Assembly (NCBI RefSeq): GCF_037038585.1
Contig: NC_092524.1
Coordinates: 49,251,001-49,315,000, forward strand
Source: Patagioenas fasciata
Lineage: Eukaryota; Chordata; Aves; Columbiformes; Columbidae
Length of the DNA: 64,000 bases
Direction of reading: 5' to 3'
The position numbers and the translations under genes are program-made. Under the pieces are notes generated by a model. The model made no database searches and was not told the origin of the DNA. It worked only from the letters and a program-made list of their open reading frames with translations. Position 1 is the stretch's first letter. Each line of letters opens with the position of its first letter. This document shows, in pieces, positions 13,001 to 25,000 of this stretch.

Positions 13001-16000
13001 GGCATGCCTGCCACATGGCATTCTTGATTCAGCTACGCTCAAGAATGCTGCTCACTCTTTGTTTGACCTTGTACTATAAAGGATGCTTCAAGAGACTAAA
13101 ATTAAAGCATTCATAAACGTGCTGTCACCAAGAAAAAATACATGTAAATGTAAGGTATTCAGGTGTCAAAGCAACCCAAAACACACTTTTTTTTTTTCTT
13201 GCAGCAAACTCTACAACAATGGTTTTACCAGCATCCAAGGCCATGCTTTTAATGGGACAAATCTGGATGCTATGTAAGTACCAGATCATTCTCTTATTTC
13301 ATAAAAATATTATATAATAAATACACTCATTGGAGGCTCTCAAATACATATCTTATTCTAATTATTTTTAAGAAGCAAAGAGAGGATATGTATTTCAACC
13401 AGCAATAAAATCATGGGCACTTAATATATTCTGCAGTGTGCTTTCATTTGGTATGTATATTTATAGCTCAGAAATAAAATAATGGCAGCTAATTCCAGTG
13501 TGGATGTTGTTATGGTTTGAAGCTACTTTAAAATTTATTTTGATAAGTAGCATTTCTAAGATGATTTGGAAGGTAATGGTCCTGGTTTACTTACAAGACA
13601 TTTTATTTTAGTAAGTGTAACACTGATAATGGTAGCAGCTCTTTCACATAAATCTATCTGCAAAAGAGAGAGTGGTATAAGGTGTTGGAAGCAATTCAGA
13701 GGAACCAGTCACTTGCATGAGAAATAAGAGATGGATATCTCAAGAGCACGAAGCAACCATTTCAGCTTTCCTTCACCTTGTCATTGTAGTTTATGGAAAA
13801 CAAAGTGAATTAATATCCTTTTCACACCATACCTTAAATAATCTGCCTCAATCATTACCACAGGACAAATCTAAATTCCAGAGGCTCCATTCATTTTGGC
13901 AAAGATTACTCTGGTCTTACAGAGGCTTGACTGAAGAGTCTGGCTGGCAATCTCATGAGTAAAGAGGCGTTAATCAGAGACATATGAGGATAGATAAGAT
14001 TATATTCAGTAATTTATTTTAAATTGGGCTTGAATTTTGTAAGAATTCTGTAAGAGCACCCTTCATGTGGCCTTAATCTTTCCCGGTTGACCTCTTTTCC
14101 TTAACATGCAGCTAGACTAGTTAGATTTTAAAGAGGTTTGAGTTAAACTAAAGACCTGGGAAAGGTCTTGTTTTACTCACATTAGTTCAGTTGCTTTAAC
14201 CTTCTGTATGAGAAAGCAAGTTTTTAATGATACTTAATGTTTTAACTAGTGCCCAAAGGAAGGACAAAATGTAAAATATGGTAAAATGAACCCAGTGTCT
14301 TGACTGAATCTCTCTAAGCTGTATACGCAATACTTGAAAGCTTTCTAAGCTTTAGCTAATATATGAACTATGTTTCCTCTTCCATTGCTTACATTTTGAT
14401 GAAACACAGGTTGGAGATGATTTTGTAGGACTTTTTGTTTCTCTGATAGTGTTCAGGTGCTATGGCTTCTGGCCTCTTTGGAATTTCCCTTACTAAAGAA
14501 TCAAGTGAAAACATATTTTAAGATGATCTGAAGTCCTAAATACCTGCTTTATTGGACTGGGTAGAAGTAGAGAAGCAGAAAACACATACTAGGTTCAGCA
14601 GATACTGCTTGCTTACTCTCAGAAGAAGTCTATAATTAGTATTCTTTAAGAGTATTTCAGTATTTTTTAAAGCCTTGAGTTTGGAGACCCTTACAGAGAG
14701 ATATGGGTAGACTTAAGAGCTGGGAAACCACCAACCTTATGAAATTTTACAAGAGCGAGTGCTGGATTCTTCACCTGGGACAGGAAATCCTGGTTTTACT
14801 TACAAACTGGGGGACAAGAGACTGAAGAGCTGCCCTGCAGAAAGAGAGAGTGTTGGAACGATAAAGGACTCAGCACTTCGATTCAATGTGAATCACTCAA
14901 AGCCATTTATTACAGAAACATGTCTCCTTATATACGCAACTATTCTCTAATCACGAATCCATGCTCCAAGCATGGATTCGCTAAATGAACATCATGGGCA
15001 GTCCACACACTGTAGCCCCACCGATGATAGGTCCGACGACTCACGCCATGCTGAGACCCTGTTAATGAAGAAACGCCCCTCTTTCTCACAGCAGATTCTG
15101 TTCTCAGCTTCTCAAAGTGGCCTTGAGATTCCTTTGGGCCTGACTAATTCAACAACATATCTCCTTCTAACGAAACCCCTCCACAAGAGAGGGGTTGGCT
15201 TGATGGTAAACTGAATGAGTCAAATGTGTGCCCTGGCAGCCAAAAGAGCCAAATATGCTCTGAGGTGCATCCAGCACAGCATTGCCAGCTGGTCAAGGGA
15301 GGTGATTGTCCGACACTGCACTACACTCGTGCGGCCCCACCTCGAGTACTGTGTGCAGTTTTGGGTGCCTCAGTATAAGAAGGATGCCAAACTATTAGAG
15401 TGTGTCCAGAGGAGGGTGACCAAGATGGTGAAAGGCCTTGAGAGCAAGACTTTTGAAGAGTGGCTGGGGTCACTTGGTTTGTTCAGCTTGGAGAAAAGAA
15501 GGCTGAGCAGGGACCTCATGGCAGTCTACGAATTCCTCAAGGAGGGAAGTGGAGAGGGAGGTGTTGATCTCCTCTCTCTGGTGACCAGCAATAGGACATG
15601 AGAAAATGGAATGAAGCTGCATCAGGGGAAGTTCAGATTGGACATTGTAGAGTCATAGAATAATTTGGGTTGGAAGGGACCTTCAAAGGTCATCTAGTCC
15701 AACCCTCCTGCAATGAGCAGGGGCATCTTCAGTTAAATCAGGTTGCTCAGAGCCCCATCCAGCCTGGCCTTGAATGTTTCCAGGGATGGGTGTCATGTCC
15801 TGCCCAGAGGTATGGCGGGAAGAGGTGACTCAGATTCGTTGATCCCCTTGATTGGAAAAGAGTATACATGATGCTTAAGGTCTGTAAACAAAAAAAACTT
15901 TCATTTTGCAGCTTGGCCCAAATAGCAGATGATTCAGCAGCAGAAGGATTTACATCACTTAAGCCCAATTGATGAACAGTTGAACTGCAAAGGGATTTAC

Positions 16001-19000
16001 ATAGAAGAGTTTTGTGCACATGTGGGGCTGTAAACCTTTATGTTCCTATATTACTCATAAAAAAGGGGAAACAAGGGAGGGAGGGAGGGAGGGAGGGAGG
16101 GAGGGAGGGAGGGAGGAAGGAAGGAAGGAAGGAAGGAAGGAAGGAAGGAAGGAAGGAAGGAAGGAAGGAAGGCCCCACCCTTATGGCTCTTGTGCCTGGA
16201 TGTTGCAGAACTGGTTTGGCCACAATGTTTGAGATATTGGGGAACCCACGACCTCTCTGGGGAAGCTGCTCCAGTGTTTCACCACCCTCAATGTAAAAAA
16301 TTTCTTCCTCACATCTAGCCTCCAACCCAGTCGATTCTGTGGTTCTGAATCTCCCTTCCTCTTCTTTAGTTTAAAACCATTACCCTTGTCTTATTGCAAC
16401 AGGCCCTGCTAAAAAGTCTATCCCCATCTTTTTTATAGACCCCCTTTAAGTACTGAAAGGTCACAAAACATCAGGAAAAGATTATTTGCTGGGAGGGTGG
16501 TCTGTCACTGGAACAGGCTCCCCAGAGAAGTAGTCACGGCACCAAGCCTGGCAGAGTTGAAAGGCTGAGGGAGCTGGGTCTCTTTAGTTTGGAGAAGAGG
16601 AGACTGAGAGGTGACCTCATTAATGTTTATATTTTTATATATATTTATATATATATTTATAAAGGGTGAGTGCCACGAGGATGGAGCCAGGCTCTTCTTG
16701 GTGGCATACAATGACAGGACAAGGGGTAATGGGATCAAGCTGGAACACAAGAGGTTCCACTTAAATTTGAGAAAAAACTTCTTCTCAGTGAGGGTAACAG
16801 AACACTGGAACAGGCTGCCCAGGGGGGTTGTGGAGTCTCCTGCCCTGGAGACATTCAAAACCTGCCTGGACACATTCCTGTGCGACCTCACCTAGGCGTT
16901 CCTGCTCCAGCAGGGTGATTGGACTAGATGATCTTTTGAGGTCCCTTCCAATCCCAAATATTCTGTGATACTGTGAGTATCTGGACAACGCTCTTAGTCA
17001 TATGGTTCAGTTTTAGGTAGCCCTGCAAGGATCAGGGAGTTGGACTCTATGATCCTCACAGGTCCCTTCCAACCTGAGATATTCTGTGTTACTATGATTT
17101 TAAGTGAATCTTTCCAGAGACTGGCTATGATGCATTAGTAAAGCAAATTGAACAAACTAACAAACACCAAACAAAAACAAACAAACAAACATATACACAA
17201 AACAAAACAGAACATAAAAGCACACACAGACTAAAATTAGTGCTACTTCCAGGACTTTATCTACCAGCAGTAAAAAAGGTTTATTACAACAAACAGTTTT
17301 CTCCTAGTTAAAGCATATGACATTTACTTGGAGCAAAGCACTACTCCAGATTTACAAGGCAAACTGGGGAGTTGAACATCAGTGGTAAAGCCTTTATCTG
17401 TTTGATAAACTATCTGGAAATTTCAAAATTAATTTTCTGAGGTGGTTTGGTTACCATATACCAAGATAAAGTATAATTTTGTTAAGCGCAGTCTTGGAGA
17501 TTTATTGTTTCTAGCAGCAGCATTAAGTTAATGCAAAAGCCAAATATTTAATTTTCTGTATTCTGACATTTCTAATTTGAACTCCTGTTTATCTACCACT
17601 GCACAGGGAAGAAAGTACCTGTTTCCTCTGGGTTTGATCTAAGGTCCTTGGGACTTGATGAAACTAGGAGCAAAAAGAAATTAAGAGAAAAAGGGTGAGG
17701 GAAAGAAATTTTAATGGGTTTTGAATGTTTTTTAGCAGACTTCTGCAAAGTGGTACTCCTGCATCAACGTTTATTTCTGTAAATAAATTGGTAAGGAAAT
17801 ATTTTTTAACACATCTTTCCAGTGAATGGCAGAATATATTTGTGATGAGCTTTTACAGAACTGTCTAAATTACTGAGATGGAAAGTGTGCAGTCTGAAAG
17901 TCTAATTACAAAAATAAACTCCGAAAGAATATCTTTATTTTGGTATACATTCTCAGGGATCGCTTGTGACACTTGACTTAGCTCAGAGTCAAGATAAACA
18001 ATGGTGTAGAAAAAACATACGATAAATCTTTTAATACTGTTCATCTACCAGTGCATCTCTTTTGCCTGTTCTCCCTTTTTAAACCTCCATTTCATAACCC
18101 AACAGGATGCACGGATACATTAACATGTTACATGTCCAGAACCCATTTAATACTCTAGCGGTGATACTTAAATGTGTGGCCAACATATGATTTTTCTCCT
18201 TGTGTGTTAAGCTCTGCTGTCTTATTTTAATATCAGAAGCTGAAAGCAGATACTATCAAATAATGCATCATTCCATAAGCCAGTGAGGTATCCCAACTAG
18301 AAACTTCAGTAACTTTACTTGGTTTTATCTAAGTGATCCTTTGGAAGAAAATTTTGCAAAACCTCCCTTCTTGCCTAATCTGGTTGTTCATTCTTATTCC
18401 ATCACTCCCTGGGCTGATAGAATTGGATGTGGGGCTGCAGTAAAATATTATCTGGTAAATAATCCATCTTAAAAAAAAAAAAGACAAAACCAAACCAAAC
18501 AACAAAAAATAATCCAACAATAACAACAACAAAGAAAGGTGAAAACCACACACACGAAGAAAGGTGTGTCCATCTACAATATAGGAGATGGCATGAATGA
18601 CCTTGGACTATGGAAGAAGGGAAACAGAAATCTTTTACACTGAAAAAAGAAAGGTAAGTGGAACTGCATGTTAGTTGAAGTAGTTGGTCAACATTTTTCA
18701 TTAATATCCTTTACCCCAAGGACAAAATACACTTTTAATAACAATATCTTCAGATCTTTCCACAGTTTTCTGTTTTTCTTATCAGTTGAAGATTCTTAAT
18801 ATTTTGAATATTCAGGATTTTGGTTTTCTTTTGCCATCTCATGCTTTTCACATTTGCTCTTGATCTCCGAAATGGTGTCCCTAAAGAGCTCCCAGAATGC
18901 CCTCAATAATTTAACTTTCATCCTTTTGTTCATTTTTAAGCAAGTTTTCTCATCCTAATGTATTTCTCCTTTTTGGAGACTACAGCTGTAATGTACTGTT

Positions 19001-22000
19001 CAGCTTTTTCAACCTTACAGAGTTGCTGAATATCAGCAACCAGTGGTTGCACTTATGAAACAGACTTTTGACTGTAACATTTTGAAACAGCATGTGCTTG
19101 CCACTCGAGCTGAAATAAAAAACTGCTTTTTCTCATGCGGACTCTCTAACCTGTTGCTTTATGAAGCATGCATTGATAATGTCTGAATACTCAGTATGTC
19201 TCTCATGCCCTGACACAACATTGTCCTGTGTTACATAGCAGCTGAAATGCCCTGTTACCATATCATGGCCTCAGAAGATCCTGCTCAGCATACTGCAGTT
19301 GTGTTGTTTTCTGGTGGGGCTGAGACTTAATGCAATATTTTACCCACTTACCTCTGGAACTTGAATCTATTAGTCAATGACATAGTCAGCTTACTGTTCT
19401 GATTTTATTAAAGGGAAAAAAAAATGAAAGGAAAAAAAAAGCCTTCTTTAACTTATAGTACTATGAAAACATCAGCACATCCTACTCCAGATTCAGTATT
19501 TACTACTCCAGATTTCCTGCATACTTTGCACTGCAGTATTTGTGTCTATCTGATTGTCTTCCACCAGCTTCCCAAAATGACTATTATTCTAGTGTCCCCC
19601 TGGGGACAGATAGATAGATATTGCGCTTCACCCATGTGATTTCTGAGACTTCCAACATTTGTTTAGACATGTGGGTAACACTGTTGATTTTCTTTTCTGC
19701 AGTGTATTTAAATGACATCCTATACCATTTATTTATCAGTAGCAACAGGATTAAGGGCATTTTCAGGAGGAGCTGTACTGGCTATACATAAACTTTCTCT
19801 GTCAGATTAATATTTATCAATGTCTTACTCTTTCTTTTTAAGGAGATACATATCAAAATTAAAGAGCTTAAACAACTGAAATAAATTAGCATCAGGAAGT
19901 GGTACATTCTGATGAGCCTGACTCATCTGTGTGAAAACTGGCAGCTAACACTGCAGCCCTCCTTGGTAACAGGTGGTTATGATCTTCCCCAAAGTCTCTA
20001 GCTGGTCATTTCTATTTGTAAATTTGGACATTTTTGTCATGCATGTAAACTATTACATTTCAGCTTTATCACTCACTATAGTGCTCAAATATCAGGGGGG
20101 AATATTTCAAAATGAGACAAGCAATTACCTGTTTACTAAAGCAGACAGGTTTTATTAGGTCAGGCAGGTTTTTGTGTCCTTCAAAACTACAGCTTAGATG
20201 TTGAAAACTTGGATTAATTCTTAGCTTTTGCTCTGGTTTTAATTTTTGTATTAGATTTGCAGACAGATTCACAAGGAAATTTGCAAGCTGAAGCAAAAGC
20301 ACACAACAAAAGTCACTAGGTTGTCATATACAGAATATGAAAGCCAGTTCTCAGAAAACACAAATGCCAGGTGGTACTAGAACGCCACATGTTTCTAAAG
20401 AGTGAAAGCTTATTTCAAACAATAGCTGAGCAGATGAATTAACCTATTTTCCTCTGTAAGAAACAAGGCTTTAGGCATGAGTGGTGTCCAATGAATGACA
20501 TGCCAGAAGTGCTACTCTGGCTTGGCTCCCTGAGATGTTGTATTGTGCAGCCCAACCATATAGTCCATATACTTCTCTTTTCTCACCATGGTGATCAATG
20601 TAAGCTTATATTCGGTGAATTTTATGGGAAATTTGCCACTGACTTCAACCAGGAGAGGATTCATATCTTTACTTGATGTTTTTTCCGCAAGAAACAATTG
20701 TTCTGACTTCATTATTTTTGCAGTTAAACTCCAATTCCACTATCTGAACTTGAAAGACTCTTCCTGCACAAAGATAAAACAGTGGCCTTCTGCACTTTTC
20801 TGAGTCAATTCAGTTATCTCTACAGCTGCCATCTCAAATGGTGTTTTTGTTACAGAACTTACAATAACAAAAGGTTTGACCTCTGTATCTTTGTCACTGA
20901 CTGGCACAATGGGCACAGCTCACAGCAACTTCATGAACACCTTCTGAAATCTTTTGTGACAACCTTTCTATTGTATTTTTTGCCTTCCTAGCTACATCAG
21001 AAGCTAGCTTTAAAGTGTTTGTAACAGCTATGGTACCAAACATCCCTCTCTGTTTGAGGTATTACTGCCTGTGTCAGTAGAATCAGTTTATTTCTTCTTT
21101 CTTCCTTTCTTCCTTTCATCTTATTTAATTTCTTTAATATATCTGGTCTGGGCATGTTATCTTTCCTGTGCCAACCGCACTCTGAAATTTTATGAAATTC
21201 CTCGTTTTAAGATAATTATGTTTAAATTCTGAGCAACGTCACCTGGCTTCACTTGGGCATTATTGCTGGTTTTCTCATATTTCTCTCTTTTGCTGCTGAT
21301 TTCATCATTGGGAATTTTCTCTGCTTTTATCTATCCTGTGAAACGTGACCTTCATAAGGCAGCCTGTCTGCAATTTTTGCAAAGTTTCTGTCCTTTACTT
21401 GGACCGAGGGCTACATCATTTTCTCCTGAGCAATGCTTTAGGGTCATCATCTCCAGTCATCTTCTTTTTCCGCATTCTTGCATTACAAGGCCTCTACCAG
21501 CCCCGTGCCCTTTTTGGTGAAATGTCACGCAATGCTTATAGTGGTTGGGCCAGGGTCACCCACTGTTGTCACACTTACGTCACTATGAGTTCCTCTTTGG
21601 GCTTCTGCTGGACTTGAGATACCAATTATATTGCTGTCTGTGTTGTTGCTCATAGACTGCAGCTTCATGCTTTAATATGTGGTTACTACTGGGGCCATTA
21701 AAAGTTGTCTTTTCCACTATACAGAAAATGGATAAAATTTATAAATGAGATAGTCGCAAGTGCTATGAGTCTTTTCTGCCTAGGCAACATAGTCCTTCAG
21801 GGCCTTTACAGCATTGATCATTTTACCATCAAGGGGAACATACATTCCCCTTCACAACTTTCCTTGGCAGTTTTCTGTCTTCTCCTACTTACTGGTTTTC
21901 ATTACATTTCTGCTCCAAAGCACAGTCCTGCAGCTGTACCATCCCCTTTGCTGCCTTGGTTTAACCTTCTCTCAGAGGTCCTTTTACATCACAGTGCAGA

Positions 22001-25000
22001 AACAAAATGCTTCGACTGTTTTTTTCTCCTTGCTTATGTAGTAACCCTCAACCAAGAGAGCTAGATGTTCCTCCAGCCTCCTTCACAGACCACTATATTT
22101 GGGAAATTATTCTTAATCCCATCACAAGGTTCCAGTTTCCATCTAAATTAAGTTAAAAAGCATGACCATGTTTGATGTCTGCAAGCTGTTTCTCTCGCAA
22201 ACATGGTGACAGAAGTTGATTGAACTAAGTAAAAACACTGCCTAGGGTTTAATTGCTGGCTTAAGGAAAGAATTATCACAGCAATATCCACATGTACATT
22301 TGTGTGTGTATATATATACACACATATATATATATATACACACACACGTATATATGTACATATGTATATATTGCAACCTAATCTTCAATCTCTTTTCACT
22401 GCTCAGCTATTTCAGCATATTCCTGTCTGTGTGTTTTGGAGATCTAGCTGCTTCTACCTGCAGTTGTCCTCCCTCCTGGCTAACCAGGAGGAACCAGCTC
22501 AGCAAGGAAATCAACCTGCCTGTTGCATTTTGTGAAGTATAATATTTTTTAGCTGGACAGTAGTTCCCAAATAACATTTTTAATCTAACTCTGTGTCAAA
22601 TCTGCCCAATTAATACACACAAGCTGGCACAGTATGCATAAAAATAAGACTCATTTTTCCATTTAATCACCTTCTGTGTATATCTGCACTTCACAGAATG
22701 TCATAAAATGTGCTCAGTGCTGTACGTTCCCTGTGACTCCGGCAGAAAAGCAGGATGGCTGTGCTTCTGCTGCTCCTGCAGCTTGTTTTAATTTACACTT
22801 TCTCTTTGTTTCTCAAATGACAGTTTCAGACCTTGGTAAAGAGGAACCCAGTCACCTTTAAATCTAAAACCACAAAACTGAATGTAGCGTTGATTTTTCC
22901 ACTTGGGTTATGTTATTTTTTTTTAGTGTTCCATAGCCTTGCGTTGCCTGTCATTGATCATGTGTCTTTAACAAGTGATGGGAATTAACGTTGGTCTTTT
23001 ATCAGTCATGTAATGACAGGAGAAATTTGCAGCATTCCACAGTTCAGGAAAATGTTGGCTACTCAGGAAATTGTTGTTAGCAATTTTCCCAAGCCTTTGG
23101 ATTTTTTTTTTTTTAACGGAAGCTTTTTGATTATTTTTTTCCTTCAGATTTATCCTCCTTCTCACTCCCTCTCTTGCTCTTCTTATAACAAAGCTTTGTT
23201 CTTAGTTGTTGACCTGTATATGAGAGCCTCCACTTGGCTGTGGAAATCTTACAGCGTTTAAAACTTTTATTATTGAATCATGTTTGTTTGTTATGTGTTC
23301 CTGTAAGTATCATGTAACTCCCCACACCTCATTCTGATGAGAGCAAAACAATCTGTTTTGCCTCATCCTCACATGTATTTACATGAAGATACAGTGTGTA
23401 TGCCTGTGTCTTTATGTGTATTACAGAGAGAAAAAAATAATTTGGAGCAAAAATAATTTATTTTGCTAATTTATTTATTATTTGTTGAGGAATTTAATTT
23501 ATTTTCAAGATGGCTAACCTGTATTTTGTTCCTTGGTTATACAGAAAATGAAGTAACAGATTATACTTCACTACGTTGTTGGGATAGGAGGGCCATTATA
23601 CATATTGCTTTTATAAATCTGTTTAGGCAAGTAAACAAAAGATCATCTTCTTTAACCTATGGATAACTATTTCCAAATCGCTGTGTGTTGTTTGTTTCTG
23701 CAGCTATCTGCACAAGAACAAATACCTGGAAGTTATCAATGATGATGCATTTCTGGGAGTCTACAGCGGACCAACTCTACTGTAAGTAGGAGAAAATGAA
23801 GTAGCAAAAGCTTTTAAAATAATACTATTTTAGGTTGCACTTCCTTTGCAACCATTATTAGCAGCAGAGCAGCAGGGACGGGAACGGCATGGTTACAAAA
23901 AGAATTTCAGCAACAAAAGCTGTGCTTTAGGGAACTGATCAAAGAAATTCTTGCATCTTACATTAGAAATACTGTTCCTACAAATTTATTTTCTGAATGA
24001 TTCTGTACTACAATCTGTATTATGACTGTACAATTGTATTACAATTGTAATACAAACTAAGGACTCTAGTAATACCCATGTAAAGGAAACCGAAACAGAG
24101 GAAAGAATAATTTTAGACAATAAAGTTACTTCTAGTGCTGTCTTTTCATCGTTCTCATGTAATTTGGCTTCCAGTCTGATTTTATGGTCTTCCCAAGAAC
24201 TCTTTGCTAAAATTGGGAATCACAACACCAGATGGAACAAAAAAACTTTAAGAAGTTTTAGAACTTGAAGAATCATATTCCCTGACTCAAATCATCTAGC
24301 AAGTGACATAGTGCATAGGACTAATGACAGGGAGAACTGAAGTGCTGAAATTGGGATTCCCTCCTCTACTGCAAAACCACATGGTGCTGGCAGTGCTCAG
24401 TCCATTTAAGAATCAGTTTTGCTTTCTGCTTCTCTCAAAAACAGCATATTTATATAATAATGGTGTATTGTTCACAAAAGGAATTCTAGTAGGTAGTTAA
24501 ATAACAGCAAGGTGCAGAATACATTCTTTTTCTCACAAAATCTTCCCAATTCCAACATAGCAACCTACAGTTGAAGTTGCACTGGTCATAACCCCCCTGC
24601 AACGAGCAGGGACATCTTCAATTAGATCAGGTTGCTCAGAGCCCCGTCCAGCCTGGCCTTGAATGTTTCCAGGAATGAGGCATCTACCACCTCTCTGGAC
24701 ATTTCTATTTGAGACAGATCCTCCTGACAAGTCTACTAGATGTCTTGCTCATTCTCTGTGTTTCTTTGGGTGACGAAGCTATAACTTAATACTAGCAAGA
24801 CATTCTTCCGTGCAATGTAAACATTTCTGTGTTAGCAATATTATTAGATATTAATGAGGCTGATGTAAGTGCAGTTTGTTCCCATTTTTCTGAGCAGCCC
24901 AAAATCCAGACTGATCATACAATGATACAGAACAAAGAAAAATTTAGGAAAATATGTCTTCTGTATGAATGCAGATACAGATACTATAGTCTAACAAACT

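Larger units (their letters stand above)
15650..16467 (-). mobile_element. CR1 LINE antisense, itself interrupted
   Basis: It opens with the reverse complement of a CR1 3' end (agtcatagaataatttgggttgg, ccttcaaaggtcatctagtcc) and runs to about 15790. It resumes at about 16244 (cacgacctctctggggaagctg...ttcaccaccctcaatg) and stops near 16467. It lies inside the host CR1 and appears to duplicate a short acatt-like target. Confidence 0.8.
14712..17098 (+). mobile_element. Host CR1 LINE (sense), interrupted three times
   Basis: Pieces at 14712-14850, 15186-15649, 16468-16562 and 16978-17098 read as one sense CR1. The order is the ORF2 C-terminal part ([42 protein letters not shown]), then the segment around ggaaaagattatttgctggg, then the 3' end ttggactctatgatcctcac...cccttccaacc. 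The gaps are filled by a solo LTR, an antisense CR1 and a second sense CR1. Joins were judged against the general CR1 consensus from memory. Confidence 0.75.
13274..23703 (+). other. TSHR: TSHR intron 7
   Basis: The largest intron in the window, 10.4 kb. It holds the nested CR1/LTR cluster (14712-17098), AAAC- and AAC-rich low-complexity tracts (17158-17212, 18471-18536) and a TA/CA alternating tract (22299-22372). A TTTCC-rich patch lies near 21095-21118. A possible old amniote repeat lies near 20616-20665. The remaining sequence is AT-rich without recognisable genes. Confidence 0.85.

Noticed and set aside
13083-13277. 64-codon frame starting before TSHR exon 7
   Set aside because: Only 13205-13273 is exon; the rest is intron read through the acceptor and donor.
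15215-15601. 128-codon frame on the + strand
   Set aside because: It is the C-terminal ORF2 remnant of a CR1 LINE, not a host gene.
16012-16325. Overlapping frames of 72-95 codons on both strands
   Set aside because: They are translations of the GGGA/GGAA repeat and CR1 flanks (poly Arg-Glu-Gly or Leu-Pro-Ser), not genes.
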